The notes: generated by a model from the letters alone, not told the origin. A stretch of DNA of 64,000 bases from Piliocolobus tephrosceles (GCF_002776525.5 NC_045436.1:7169918-7233917), one strand, 5' to 3'; shown: positions 1 through 12,712, counted from the first letter of the stretch. Translations and numbers: made by a program.

Positions 1-639
1 TGCAATTTATTGAAATTACGCTTTCAGTATCACTTAAGGCCTATAGCAAATGATTAATGCATACTTTCTTGGTGTCTTAATTGCTATTAAAAAGAAACTG
101 GTTCACTCCAATTAAACAAAATAACACTCCCTCTCTATTGTACAGTACCTTTATCATGCACAAAAGACTCTAAAGCGTTCAATACCTTAAATAAAACTGG
201 GGTCTCACTTCTGAGTGATGTGAAGACAATGCATCTATCAAGGCTTTTATTGATTCATTCCAAACATTTATTACTGTAGTTAATTAAATGTTTCAAGGAT
301 ATGAATAGTTGCCTTTCATTATTATTTGAAGATTTTTTTTTTTCTTCTCAAGAACAAAATGAACAGACTTGGGGTTCCTACCTACAAAAACCCACCTGCT
401 TTTTGTGAAGCGACAGGAAGAGTGAGAAAACTAAGAGATTTTAATCTAGTAAAATTAACCATGGTTTAATTTTATGTTTAACCAGCCTAACACATAAAGA
501 TAAATTAGACAAAAATATCCTGGTTAAGACAAATGCTTTTCTTATTGTCTGGAGAGATGAGAGCTACTTTCTGATGAAAGGTATTAACCAATGAGGTGCC
601 CTTCACAATGGCTGCTATTACTATTTGGTCATTATTTTA

Positions 640-850
640 AAAACATTTATGGAACACCTATCATGTGCCAGGTGCTCTACTTACTTTATTTCATTTCACA
701 CTTACAAATCATTTTGAGTAGATATTATGATTGCATTGGAAATTGACCTCACATTTAAATATGTGTAGATGATTATATAGATAGTGAAAATGGTGGATGC
801 AGGATTAAAAACCAGGTCTCCAAAGCATATGCTTTTCTCATGACGTTAAA
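640..850 (-). repeat. MIR fragment
   Basis: The segment includes ACACCTATCATGTGCCAGG, then a region resembling the antisense MIR core with decayed CTCATTTTA-like and CCAGGTCTCC-like blocks. Family by motif; the exact ends are uncertain. Confidence 0.6.
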
Positions 851-1236
851 CTGTGATTTGTATCCCTACTATATCCACTAGGTTTTAATTAGAATATATA
901 TCAATACTGACTCCTGAGAATGACCTTCATTTTAGAGCTACTATTGGTTTAGAGCCTTCTTTCGCATTTTAATTATTGGCACGCTGCCCACTAAACAAAC
1001 AAATTGAGGCTATAGCATTACAAGTGGTTAATAATAATCTCACATTAAAAAATCAGCCTTTTACTCTCACTTATCTTAATGCCCATCTTTGAATCTTTAT
1101 CTCAAACTTCCCTAGAATGAAGCCTCTACTTCAGCCTAAGATAATGATTTTGGAAACCCAAATTGTAATGCTGCTGGAGACACAGGGATGTTTATTCTTT
1201 GAGTAAATTCAGAACCACATTTTATATATGCTACCT

Positions 1237-1540
1237 TTTTTTTTTTTTTTTTTTTTTTGAGACAGAGTCTCCCTCTGTTGCCCAGGCTGGAGTGCACTGG
1301 TGCTATCTTGGCTCACTGCAAGCTCCGCCTCCCAGGTTAACGCCATTCTCCTGCCTCAGCCTGCCAAGTAGCTGGGATTACAGGTGCCCTCCACCCCATC
1401 TGGGTAATTATTGTATTTTTAGTAGAGACGGGGTTTCACCATGTTGGCCAGGCTGGTCTCAAACTCCTGACCTCAGGTGATCCACCCGCCTTGGCCTCCC
1501 AAAGTGCTGGGACTACAGGTATGAGCCACCGCACCCTGCC
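1237..1540 (-). mobile_element. Full-length Alu (AluS-like), antisense
   Basis: It begins with a T-run (about 22 T) followed by GAGACAGAGTCTCCCTCTGT and ends in GAGCCACCGCACCCTGCC. The target-site duplication TGCTACCT is present at 1229-1236 and 1541-1548. Both monomers and the middle A-rich linker are present. Confidence 0.97.
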
Positions 1541-3983
1541 TGCTACCTCTTGTTCTCTTGATATTGTGCTAAGTGTTCTCTTGATACTGTGAGAAGAAAA
1601 TTAAGACAAATATTTTACGTATTATTTTAGGAGCTACATATTTTGGAGGCCAATAGAAGCTTTTTCTGTGACAGGGGTCAATAAAAGTTTAAATATTTGC
1701 TCTAAGTTAGCAATAGAAACTACTAGAAATGTTGAAGTCTGAAGCCTTACCTGCATTCAACCTGGCCTTCTCATTTGATTTCTTATTTTTATCTAAGGAA
1801 TAAGAAAATTTGGACTTAAAATTAACTTTACTCTTGGAAATAAAACTTAGTATGGTAATCACACGTCCTTCTCAGTTTATGCTGCAATTCCGGGGTAACT
1901 GTTGATATGGCCCCTTCTCACTCTGCAAGTCTCCTGGCTTTAATAATGAATTATATGGTCACCATAGAGCTTAGGTACTGAATTACTGAATTAAGCTTAC
2001 AATAGCTTCCTCAATTATCCTCCTCTCTCTGAGACAAAGGTTTTTTTTAGTTAGGGCTTGAAATAGGCCTTAAATATTAACAGCACACAGCAAATTCTTG
2101 TACATTATATCTCCCTCTTCATGTTTCTTCCTATTCTCACAAATAAACAATATCCCTTCCCTGTCCTTTTAAGAACTACTGTTAAGTTATACAAGGTGCC
2201 ATATTTTAAGAGACTTAGAATCCAAGTGATTTTTTACTATTCATTAGTATGTAATTTAAGTTAACTTTCTCTCTCTCTCTTTTTTTTTTTTTAAATAAAT
2301 GATGATGGTGAAACTTCAAGAATTTCCTAACATAGGCCCAGGTCCAATTTTGAAATTTTTGTTCAGTAACCTTAGGTTCTTCATTTTTGGACCTTTTCCA
2401 TATTCATTAATATTCCCTTTCTCCACAGGTACCCTTGGGTCTCCCCAAGCTATCTTTAACAAAAGCATATGGCATCAGCGCCAGTCAGTCAACCTTAGTC
2501 ACTGAGCTACCTTCCCAGGCATATTTTACTTGAAGTTGTATCTTTAATTATGGAGGATTCCACTACTTACTCCCTCACTCATGCTAGTCCATTATCAGTA
2601 AGTGGGTGCAGGTACAGTTCTTCAGCTAGGAAAGGCTCCCTCTGGGGCAGGAAAGCTACCATGCATAGGATGCAGACGCAAGTCAGCAAGGTTGACTCAG
2701 ACCCGGCGTGTGTATGATTGTTTTCACTTTCCCTACAACCATTTGAAAGAAGATAAAAAGTGAAAAAAGTATAATATCTCAGTTTAGTAAACAATATCTC
2801 TGTTCAGGTATTCTATTTTTTTTAACGACGTTAACAATTGGTCTCACATTAATGTGGCTCAAGACATCTCACTATTGAAATAAAAGATGCACTAATAAAG
2901 AGGCAATGAAATATGCATTTTCATACATTAATAATTAGCAAAGCATTACTGAACTAGAAGGTAAAAAGCTATGGGAACATAACTAATGAACTATCCATGC
3001 CAAAGTAGGCTTCATAATAAAACAAGACTTTAATAAATCTTTTATTAAACAGCTACAAATGAACCGTTTTGTTAACATCTAATAGGTAACTACTAAGCTA
3101 TTTAATTCACGTATATAAATGAGGAACTTGCAGGCAATTAATTTTACAGTTGCTGAAGGACAGGGCTTTTCAATGAGAGTTACTGTACTATACCTTTAAG
3201 TGCTGCTGCTGTACTGGGCCAATTCTAAGCTTTTCCTCAGCTGCTCCGTATTCTTGTAGCAGCTATTATTACATACTGAAGCAGCTTAAGTATAAAATAA
3301 ACCAATGGCAAGCTACAGGCTCTCCAATGCCCTAAAAGTGAATGATCCAAAGTATAACAAATAGTGAGCTCAAAGAAAAGGAATTTTCAGGAAAATTGTA
3401 AGCAAGTACTCGGTATTATACATAGGGACCGACTGTTAATAGGAAATGATGACATAATAAGGAGATGCTTATGAACTGCAAAGGCTTTTTCGGATCTCAG
3501 TGTGATTCTAGGAGATCTGAAAGTCACTGGAGATTACAGACCAGAAGTATTCTGTTCATTGAGTGGGAATGCACAGTATACAATCATATTGATTGTCTCC
3601 AGCAGGAGCAAATGTTAAATTCATTAGAGAAAGGAAATAAACATTTTTATGGAAGCAAGAAACTGCCTGGTGAAAAAAATGCTTTTGAATAAATCAAAAT
3701 GATAGCTATACTGAAACATACAGGACAAAGTGGAAAATCCTTTTATGTCTTTTCCAGCAATTCACATAAACTGTAAGTCTACAAATCACTGAGATTTTCA
3801 AGGGTTATTACATGCCACTTTGTAACCAATTACTATCAATTTGTGCTGAAAAGAGAAAAGGGCGGGGGGAACTAAGAGAAAAATACAGAGATTTTTATTT
3901 ATGCGTAACTGAGTTTTATACTTCATAGTTTATAAGTTTTAAGTGGCAGTTTCAGAAAAAGTGAGAATTTGCAAAATCGGTGT

Positions 3984-4004
3984 GTATATATATATATATA
4001 TATA
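3984..4004. repeat. (TA)n microsatellite
   Basis: About ten uninterrupted TA units preceded by TGTG. Confidence 0.95.
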
Positions 4005-6509
4005 AATTGAAATAATTGTCAAAGATAAAACAATACACTAGATTAAAAAACAGTTAAAGGCAGACACGAGTCTGGATAAAGTTGTTAATATAACTGAAAT
4101 TGAGTCCGAGAATCCTACTCAATAGGGAACCTTAACTAAAAAAGGAAAAATCAATGATAAGTAAGGCTGGTTCTTCACCTCCAGAGTTCCAACCAAGTGA
4201 GACTATTAAAGAAACCACAGTAGTACTGTGTCAGCACCGTGTGGGATTTTCACATCACTGCTTAGGTTGACTCACTGAGTACTGCAAGTTGAAATATCAT
4301 TGCTTTTGATTAGCAACACTATAAGATGTGAGCTTTGGATAACGAGAAAACAACAAAACTATACTGCAGATTAAAATTTGTTAGCATAACAACAACACAT
4401 TTTTTAGATTAATTATTCTGTATATTTATTAGTGACATCACATCAGCGGTTGATTTCCTCCCTGTATCAACTCATAAAACTATATAATATTAATTCCATT
4501 GATGATTCATTAATGGCATTACTTAGAAATGGAAGAAAATCTCAGTAACTACTCACCATGGGAATGATTTCTTATATATAAGAATATAGAGAAACCAGCT
4601 ACAATTTCACATATGGCTACAGTGGATTTTCTTCTAACCAACTACTTTCTTTCTTTAAAGTCCCATCAATCAAAATTTCCAGTGCAATAAGACGAATAAT
4701 GAGAACACATCTTACTCTTCTCAAAATTATTCCAAATTAACTGTAAGACATGGTTCCATGGAATGCTAACTCTCCTACTGACAGTTTTTGAGGCTTTTGT
4801 GTTTTATAACATCACTAAAATTAAACACGTTTCTGAGGATTTAACTTGACATATTTCATAAATATTTGTCAAAACAATTATTGTCAACTACAATGCAATT
4901 ATCCATATTCAATTTGATGACTCAACTGGAAAATTACTTTTTTCCTAATAAAATTTTTCCAAATGACAATAGTCAATCAGTGTTGATTAGCTCTTCTGTG
5001 TGTACTAATTAATTACACTGGGTAAATTGAGGTCTGTGCTAATAACCTCAGGAAAAAAAAAATCTGTATACATGACTCTGTGTCTTAAGTGAAGAGAAAT
5101 CTGCTGTTTGCCTGTTTTTCCTGTTCTTTCTCTTCCTAATTTCTCCCAGAAGAATGTTCAGTAATACAAAATAAACAATAAAACTCAACTACTCGTGGCT
5201 GAGTATAGATAAAAAGATAAGAGTTCTTTAGAACCTTGTTCTTAGGTCAAGAGTAAAAGAAAACACAGAAAGACTTTTATTGTTGACAACTAACTGTGAG
5301 GGCCTCCTGCTAGCTCACCCTCAAGGCAGAAGGGGTTGAGACTATACACCTAATGGTGAGAAATAGCAACATATTCATGGTGAGACAGTTTCTTCACCCA
5401 GAAGCTAATTTAAATCCTAATGTTAACTCTAAGCTCTAGGGCAGGGCATTCTGGGGGACAATCTCTCAAGGGGTCAAGAGCTCTCTATTTTCTGGCTTTT
5501 CTGTGGTGATAACTCTTTTTCTCCAAGCCTAATGGAAACCCTGGGGCAGAGAAGAAATAAAGAATAAGAAGAATGTTAGGGGAACCTCACTGCAAAGCTG
5601 CCACCAGAAGACCAGTAAGGTAAGACACCACTCTTGGTTGTGCAATACATAATTACAAAGGAGACAGTGGTGGTTCAGCTCCTGTGCAAAGAAAGAAGGC
5701 CAAATGTTACATGCCAGGCCATCCTGAATAACTAAATGGATGAGCTCAAAACAGCTTTTGCTGATCTATACTTTTGTATGAGCAGATCACCACCTGTCAG
5801 CCAGCCTTTGCGAGAAGTCATAACTTTGAACCTCAATGAAACACTATGCTATGTGTACAGAGAAGGACCATTAAACTGCTGAAGCTTCTAGAAGACTGAG
5901 AAGCCCATGGGCCATCATCTATGATGGAGGGCAAAACTGTTTTGTATTGCTGCAGACTACTAGTGGCACAATTACAGTTAGAGGATGGAAGTTTCAGGGA
6001 TGGAGATTTCAGTTCATTGTGGGGACAAATTTCCTAATAGAACTGTGTAAGGATGAATGGATTGTCTTAGGAAATAATCCTGCAAGGAACTTCAGAGAGT
6101 AGGTCCTATCTCCCTCATAATGTAAGAAACTATAATATCCTTAACAAACTGTCATCGGATTTGTGCTGAAGTGTTACACTTGGGGCTCCACTATGATCAT
6201 ATGATGTAATGAACAAAATATAGTCAGAGAAAGTACAGAAGTCTAGGACCAAGAAGATGCTAGACATGTCTACTAAATCAAGCTACATGCAACTGAGAAT
6301 AGTATTTTACATCTCTGTCCTTTTCTCCACATGCCTGGTAATTTGTAGATAAGAAAAAAACAAACAGTGGTAAGGGAAAGTTTCACTGAAGTAATTTATT
6401 CTTATCTCTTGTAGGGAACAAAATGTGTGAAAAGAATGGGCACATTCACTGACCCAGCGACTGAAAAAATCACAACAATCTGGAACTGCTTCTTAGAGAA
6501 GAAAAAGGA

Positions 6510-6533
6510 AAACACAACAACAACAACAACAAA
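6510..6533. repeat. (AAC)n microsatellite close to the exon
   Basis: About seven ACA/AAC units, roughly 95 bp beyond the splice donor, within the downstream intron. Confidence 0.9.
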
Positions 6534-6619
6534 ACCCCAAAACACCACACCAGAATATAGAAGTATGGTCAGTTTCTCTTGGTGAGAAACGGGTTGGACT
6601 AGCTTATTTTGAAATGTTA

Positions 6620-6629
6620 GACGTTACCT
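6620..6629 (-). promoter_or_regulatory. Splice donor of the teneurin exon
   Basis: The minus strand reads AAAGCAG|GTAACGTC across the boundary at 6628/6627. This is a good but not perfect GT donor (G at +5 is replaced by C). It leaves the next codon split after its second base. Confidence 0.85.
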
Positions 6630-6865
6630 GCTTTCCAGTGGTACATTACTGCCAAGGACCCAGCTGTCCTGCAGCTGGACGGACTCGGGTGTGGTTTGCA
6701 GCTCGGCGGGCAAAGCAGCCGGCGGGGCCGGACTCTGGTTCCTTCTATTGGTCAGGGAGTTTCTGTTGAGAGAAGTGATGGACGGATGATGCTGTGCAGA
6801 GTGCTGCTTATGGGAAGGCGGCAAGGGCTGCAGGGTTGACTGGCCTTGATTGTTTGCAGGTTGCT
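6628..6865 (-). CDS. TENM3: Internal coding exon of teneurin-3 (intracellular N-terminal region)
   Basis: Read on the minus strand, this is a 238-bp exon between a consensus acceptor (pyrimidine tract, then CAG, just right of 6865) and a consensus donor (AG|GTAACG at 6628/6627). It carries two bases of a split codon, 78 full codons and two bases of the next, so it is not length-symmetric. The peptide contains LQPLPPSHKQ, SITSLNRNSLTNRRNQ, SPAPPAALPAEL and TTPESVQLQDSWVLGSNVPLES. The last block is characteristic of teneurin cytoplasmic N-termini (Ten_N region); the SPAPPAALPAEL spacer fits teneurin-3 better than teneurin-2 or -4. From memory of the family this is about residues 170-250 of a roughly 2,700-residue type II membrane protein, before the transmembrane helix. 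Teneurins are synaptic adhesion proteins that bind latrophilins. The proline-rich stretches could bind SH3-type adaptors (inference). The frame stays open upstream of the acceptor, but that part is intron. It is the only exon recognised in the window. Confidence 0.9.
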
Positions 6866-6890
6866 CTGAAAAACAAAAGAAAGAGAACTC
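6866..6890 (-). promoter_or_regulatory. Splice acceptor and polypyrimidine tract of the teneurin exon
   Basis: On the minus strand the bases just before the exon are a nearly uninterrupted pyrimidine run (TTCTCTTTCTTTTG then TTTTTCAG). This is a strong 3' splice site and fixes the exon start at 6865. The acceptor interrupts a codon after its first base (E codon completed by AG). Confidence 0.88.
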
Positions 6891-8334
6891 ATTATATACA
6901 TGTACATATATGCACACTACCAATTTCTTGGGGATCCACTGCAGATGAATTAGAATTAAAAACTGCATATAAATCCATAACCTAATAAATTTGCATATTA
7001 TTCTATTAAGCGGGTGTTCAGTGACATTCTCTAAGAGCAAGTTTACCCTTGATACACGAAGTTCTAATTAATATACAACAGATGGCAAAATTGCTTTTGG
7101 TTTTAATTTGTTTCAGATTTTTTTTCATCTGGTTTTATTAACACCTACAGAAAACAGCATCTGACAGCACCCCTAATGTGCCTTTAGATTTCAGCTTTTT
7201 TTTTTAACAAACCAACCCTGAAATTAAATGGGTAATTTCAGTAGAACACAAAGGTTTTCGCGATGCATATAATCCCTATAATTATTTAATGGAGTTTTTT
7301 TAAGCTTTATTTAACTGCAATAAATTATTACAAGCTAGTTGCTAAACAGCAGTAGACTACTCTAGTTTAGTGCATTTCAAATAAGGCAGATCTGCACTAT
7401 GATCTACTAATAGATGCTAAGTATTCTTTAGCAGAAGGTCACTCTGTGAAGCAGATGTTGTTTCATGGGTACTTAACAGACTGAATCACATCTGATTACA
7501 ACGTCAGAAGACTCATATACTTAATGACCATCACATCCATTAGAACACACACAGAACAGATTTTCCAATTTCACAGTATGCAGCGTAACTACAATCTGAA
7601 GTAAGTCATAGGTGACCAGATAGGCTCATGCCACTATGTCAGTGATACAAATATTTTTGTTTTAAACCAGAATCATAAAGAGTCTGGCAACTTCAAAACA
7701 TAAACACTATGCTGTGTTGTAACTGCTAGAAAATGCCGTATAGCTAATAAGTCATAAGTTAACATTCAAAAATTAACGTAACATCCGAGACCTACTTTTC
7801 CATCTCATTACCTAGCTTTGGACACGCTAGAATTTACGAAGACTACATTTTACCAAACAGATAGATGACTCTTTAATTTAATGCTAAACTGATTATGGTT
7901 CCACACACATGACATGTCAATTTTGGGCTAAATGCAGTTCAAAATGCAGTATAATTTTAAAGTGATGTATTAAATCATGCTATTAATAATAACGCACATA
8001 TTAAAAAAGAATAGGAAACACAAGGACTAGCTTCCATCTATGATGTGAACTCCAGCAGTGATTGTTAAGCCAAATAGCACAGTTTAACATTGTAATTCAG
8101 GTTACATGAAATGAATACATAATATGTAATTGTTTTAATGTATATTATCAAACCTCTTTACAGGGTACAATGATAAAAATAACTCCTCTCATAGCATATA
8201 ACATCAGTAATATTACATGTTTCTAATGATCCCTAATATTCCATATCATATGATTTAACAATGAATAATTTCACATGCTTGTAATGAGAGATAGAGATAA
8301 CACCTAAATATATGAAACTATCGCTACTTCCTTG
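6891..8334. other. Unique intronic sequence
   Basis: AT-rich, with no repeat family, RNA gene or coding block that I recognise. A short run of T lies near 7195-7206. Confidence 0.6.
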
Positions 8335-8389
8335 CAGTTTCTGATATGGGGGAACTTCAAGAATAGAGTTTCCCCCATATCAGAAACTG
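8335..8389. repeat. Perfect inverted repeat, 20-bp arms with a 15-nt spacer
   Basis: The left arm 8335-8354 (CAGTTTCTGATATGGGGGAA) is exactly reverse-complemented at 8370-8389, separated by 15 nt. No transposon signature or target-site duplication flanks it. In RNA it would form a 20-bp stem. Confidence 0.95.
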
Positions 8390-8904
8390 TGGGAATCCTT
8401 CTTGGCTTATTGCTTTGGTGTTCATGAAAAATTATGATTGTATAAATCTCAGACTGAAATCAGCTTTTGAGGGAATGGCACATAGAGTTGTCATTGTGTT
8501 AGAAAAAGAAAAACTAACAGCTTAAAATTCATGAAAGATTTATTATTCAGGTTTCATATAATTAATTAGAGTTGTCTTCCTTGGCATCAGTGTATATGAC
8601 TAGAACCCCTACGGATACCTTTAAGGTACATTTCAAGAAGCTGCTGATGGCATAACCGAACAAGCTATAGTTATGAGGGCCTGACTGGGTTGGTGTCAAT
8701 GGAATAGAAACAGAGAGAACAGGGAGAAGTGTTTCCAAGGAAAAAGTAACAAGACTTTGCCTAAAAAGCAGAGTGGTATGGGTCAGATGACTCCATGGTG
8801 CCATGAAAGAATGATATTTTTTATATATATATTATATAGAAGAAATTGTATTAGCTATTATACTATGTAAAGAGCAGAATATTAAAAGTTATAATGACAA
8901 ATTT

Positions 8905-9030
8905 AAGTCCTGATTCTGTCAGACATCATGATTTTTTTCACCTCAGTTTTTTCACCTGTAATGTGAGAAATACTACTGTCCCATCCACGTCTTAGTGCAA
9001 TTGTAAGAATTCAATGAAATGCACCCACTT
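8905..9030 (+). repeat. MIR fragment
   Basis: Contains the decayed MIR core: CACCTCAGTTTTTTCACCTG, a variable segment, then a TTGTAAGAATTCAATGAAAT block equivalent to the MIR gTTGTGAGGATTAAATGA region. Confidence 0.7.
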
Positions 9031-9577
9031 ATTCATTTATTCATCATGCACTTAGCCATTCATCCCAAATACATTTTCTAGACTTGATGTTCCAGGAATC
9101 TGCTAAGTCAGTCACAGATGAAAGCACTGTGTAAATGGTAAAATAAAGCGTTATGGAGAAGAACACTGTTACTGAAAGAGAAATGATTTTAAGATCCATT
9201 ATCATTATGTTTCAATATGTTGAATTTAGAATTCTTATTCCTAAATAAAAACATAACCATTGGGAAAAACTTCCATTAAGGTTTCAAGAATAACCAGCCG
9301 CAGTTTTCCCTAGGTACACGTCTTCATTTTGTGAGTGTCTGCTGAGAACTTACAGTGCAGAAGACACGACACAAGGATCTATGCTCTTGCCAATGGTCTG
9401 CCCAGGCCAGCACAGCAGTGTGCTGTGTTTAATGGAACCTCTTGAGTTGACAACACAATCAGGAGGCCTACCAATAAAACAAATCCAGCTGATGAAAGCT
9501 GGGTTCCATCTAAAATTTGGTGGAACAGAATACATGCAAAGTCTGAATCATATACGGTGGATGGCCGGAACATTTTT

Positions 9578-9883
9578 TAAAATTAATTAATTAATTAATT
9601 TATTTATTTACTTACTGAGACAGGGTCTCGCTCTGTTGCCCAGGCTGGAGTGCGGTGGCACAATCACAGCTCACTACAGCCTTGACCTCCCAGGCTCAAG
9701 AAGATCTTCCCACCTCAGCCTCCCGAGTAGCTGGGACCACAGGCATGAGCCACCTCAATGGCTAATTTTTAAATTTTTTGTAGAGACGAGGTCTCACAAC
9801 TTGAACTCCTGAGCTCAAGTGATCCTCCCGCCTTGGCCTCCAAAGGTGCTGGGATTAGAGGCATGAGCCACAGTGCCTGGCCT
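9578..9883 (-). mobile_element. AluJ-like element, antisense
   Basis: The tail has diverged to TTAATTAATTTATTTATTTACTTA; GAGACAGGGTCTCGCTCTGT follows, with the AluJ-type GTAGAGACGAGGTCTCAC block. About 20 bases of the left monomer are missing. Flanks GGCCGGAACATTTT (9563) and GGCCAGACATTT (9884) look like a decayed target-site duplication. Confidence 0.93.
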
Positions 9884-10333
9884 GGCCAGACATTTAAATT
9901 CTGCAGCAGACCACAAACAGGAGCAAAATCTGAAGATTCAGTTAGGGTCAATGCTAGCTCTACAGATTTGGGCTTACAAAACGTAAGAAGCATCTGGAGT
10001 ACGTCTTTATCATACCAATTTACTCAAGATAGAATAAGTATATAAAGTGTAACAAGAAAAAGTTTAACACTACCAAAAATAAAAATAGAATACAAGAAAA
10101 ATAAAAGTGTGAACGATAAGATAAAGTGGACAAAATATCTACTGTATAGTACTATCCATTTTTAAAGAGGGACACAAATCTGGCTTTAAATAATCTACTT
10201 GACAACACAAAGAGGGAAATATAATAAGCTGCATGATTTAGAGTATTTTTAAGATCAAAAAGTTTGCTTATGAAAAACACTACTATTTTTCATTTTATTT
10301 CTGTTACAGAAAACAGAACAGTTCTTTTTAAGT

Positions 10334-10636
10334 TTTTTTTTTTTTTTCCTTTGAGACAAGTTCTTGCTCTGTTCTCTGGGCTGGAGTGCAGTGGTAGGAC
10401 TACAGCTCCCTGCCGCCTCGACCTCCCATGCTCAAGTGATCCTCCTGCCTCAGCCTCCCAAGCAGCTGGAACTACAGGCATGTGCCACCACGCTTGGCTA
10501 ATTTTTTAAAATATGATTTTGGAGAGATGGGGTTTCCCTATGTTGCCCAGGCCTGTCTTGAACTCCTGGGCTCAAGCGATCCTCTTGCGGAGGCCTCCCA
10601 AAGTACTGAGACTACAGGTGTGAGGATCTGTACCTG
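10334..10636 (-). mobile_element. AluJ-like element, antisense, with 13-bp target duplication
   Basis: T-run, then GAGACAAGTTCTTGCTCTGT and a diverged body typical of AluJ. The target-site duplication GTTCTTTTTAAGT is exact at 10321-10333 and 10637-10649. Confidence 0.95.
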
Positions 10637-10969
10637 GTTCTTTTTAAGTCTTCACATAAAGAACAACTGAATATCCAGGGAAATTTTTGTGGCCAAGGTT
10701 CAAAATGGACACTAGGAAAAAGGACAGGGTCTAGACTTGGAGACTATAAAAGTGTTTGAGAATCTAAGACAGCTAGGCAGATCCACACAAGAAAAACCAG
10801 AACAGCCACTGCAGCCTTTCACTTTAGACAAATTCACTGATACATACATTAAAAAAAAAAAAAAGTTCTGGATATAACGACTTTGAGTGAGTTATAGACG
10901 GGACAGTCAGACCTCACACAGTCACCAGGTTTAATGCTCCTGCAACATACCTCTGAACATGCTGATTTA

Positions 10970-11484
10970 CTCCTAGAAAACTCCAAATGGCTTTCTAGTG
11001 CCTACCAAACTTACAATGAACTCTAAAGGTGAATATTCTATTTGGTCACGGATATCCCAAAATACATTTTTGCAAGCTCTCCCTCGTGTGTCCTCTTCGC
11101 ATATTCCTTGCTCTAGCCACGCATGGAGTAAGCAGCCACTCCATGCCTTACACCTTTCCGCTCAGGCCGTGTTGCTTCTCTCTGGAAAGACATTTTCCTC
11201 CATCTTTCTATCTCCAAATCCAAATTACTTCAAGATCTAAAAAAGGTGATGCCACCTCTGTTTTCTCCAGGTAAAAATCAGTGATCTCTCCTTGGAGACG
11301 CCTTATTGTATCTGTCCCTTTTTCATGGCTCTATTCGCGTTCCCCTCTGTGCTAGAGTTAAGGTTGTAGGGCTCATGTCCCCTGCTCAGCTCCCTACGGG
11401 CAGGACTCACATGTGATTCACCTTTGAGCTCTATGGACCGCACAAGGGCAGACACTCAATAAATACTTGTTGAATGAATGACTA
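10970..11484 (+). mobile_element. L2 LINE, 3' part including the terminal end
   Basis: It starts with CTCCAAATGGCTTTCTAGTG, matching the L2 segment that encodes LQWLP, passes through a diverged ORF2 end and 3' UTR, and finishes with CACTCAATAAATACTTGTTG plus AATGAATGA, the L2 3' terminus. Decayed by age; no intact frame. Confidence 0.85.
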
Positions 11485-11867
11485 TTTGTGAAGAATTCAA
11501 TGAGAGAGAGTGAAGGTAGTAAAAGGCTGAGCTTGTCCATACTGCCTTTAACTATAAGGTAATTTGCAAACAAATATGTTGTATTTCCCCAACTTAACTC
11601 TTAGATCCTGAAAGGCAAGGACTGTAACTCAAAGTTATTTGGATTTTCTGGTACTTTCACTAAGCACGTATTTCATGGACTCCCAAAAGTCCTTGAAGTA
11701 TTGATGACATTGATGCTGACTGATTGATGACATTGATATAATGGCACCTTGACAGGTCATCTCATTCAAGCAAGGAACCATGCCACTCACCCCAAAGACT
11801 GGATTTTAGGAATCTTTCTTTGAAAATGTTCTGATATTTAAAATCTACCTTTTAAGACATGCGAATA

Positions 11868-11945
11868 ATATAAAGATCATATAAAGTATATAATATATAA
11901 AATGTAAGATATAAAATATAAAAAGATTATAATAAATTATATTTT
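11868..11945. repeat. AT-rich low-complexity block
   Basis: Nearly all A and T, with repeated ATATAAA and TATAAAAT units. Confidence 0.85.
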
Positions 11946-12584
11946 ACCAAACACAATGGTTTTAGAAAAGCTGTCAATTATTTTTTTCAAAATATTCCTC
12001 TGTATCTTTTTGAAAATTAAATTCTTGATACCATGGTCATGAGAAATTATGCATCACACCCCAACAGTGTCTTTATTAAATTCACTCTTTCCTTCCACCT
12101 GCCTTTCTTTATCGAGATCCCACTGCTCACATAACTTCAACGAAAGCCTAACAGCTGCAAGTTTTTATTCAATATGTTGAATGAAATTAATATCAGATGT
12201 TTTTTAAAACTCACATTAATCACAGAGATTAGACAGTAAAGACTGCGGTCACTCTGCTCCTCCCTTAGCTCTTCGACAGCACCATTTAAGGCAGTCTGTT
12301 CCCATGTTAGACCTGCTAGCATGGGTTAAGAACTTGAATCCTGGTGTATACAGAATAAAGTATGTTGACTATTACACCAGGAAAACGCTAGGAGCTATTG
12401 GATAGAGGGTAGATTACCGTGTAAGCAGCTTACCAGCCCCCAATTCCAGGCAAATGTAAGGCCTATTCATGGAGCTCTGCATGGAGAAGAAGAGAAACTG
12501 CTAGTGACTTTCCCCGATAGCAACTCTGTTATTATGAATCAGCATGGTGAGAGGCGCCATTGAGACACACGACAATGAATACGG

Positions 12585-12712
12585 GATATTTACTTTCCAA
12601 GGGATATTTTCTTGAACAAATTACTTAATCTCTCTGAGCCTCATTTATCTGATAGTGCTTGTTTAAAGGATCTAAAAACACACAGTGCCTAACATAAAAA
12701 GTAAGTGCCAAG
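12585..12712 (+). repeat. MIR fragment
   Basis: AAATTACTTAATCTCTCTGA and GCCTCATTTATCTGATAGTG correspond to the MIR CTTAACCTCTCTG/CCTCATCTGTAAAATGGG core; ACAGTGCCTAACATAAAAAG corresponds to its 3' part. The following Alu inserted just after it. Confidence 0.75.

Larger units (their letters stand above)
1..6627 (-). other. Start of the teneurin intron downstream of the exon
   Basis: This 6.6-kb stretch continues past the left edge. It contains one antisense Alu, one MIR, one (TA)n and one (AAC)n. The rest, notably 1549-6620, is AT-rich single-copy sequence in which I see no exon, RNA gene or familiar repeat. The next teneurin exon, which should encode the region leading to the transmembrane helix, is not here. 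Confidence 0.75.

Noticed and set aside
6794..6985. Plus-strand 63-codon frame overlapping the exon
   Set aside because: Antisense shadow of the coding exon with no family resemblance.
6866..7040. Minus-strand frame continuing upstream of the teneurin exon to an ATG near 7040
   Set aside because: It crosses a clear acceptor (pyrimidine tract plus CAG), and the extra residues (hydrophobic LIHLQWIPKKLVVCIYVH) do not resemble teneurin sequence. It is intron read-through.
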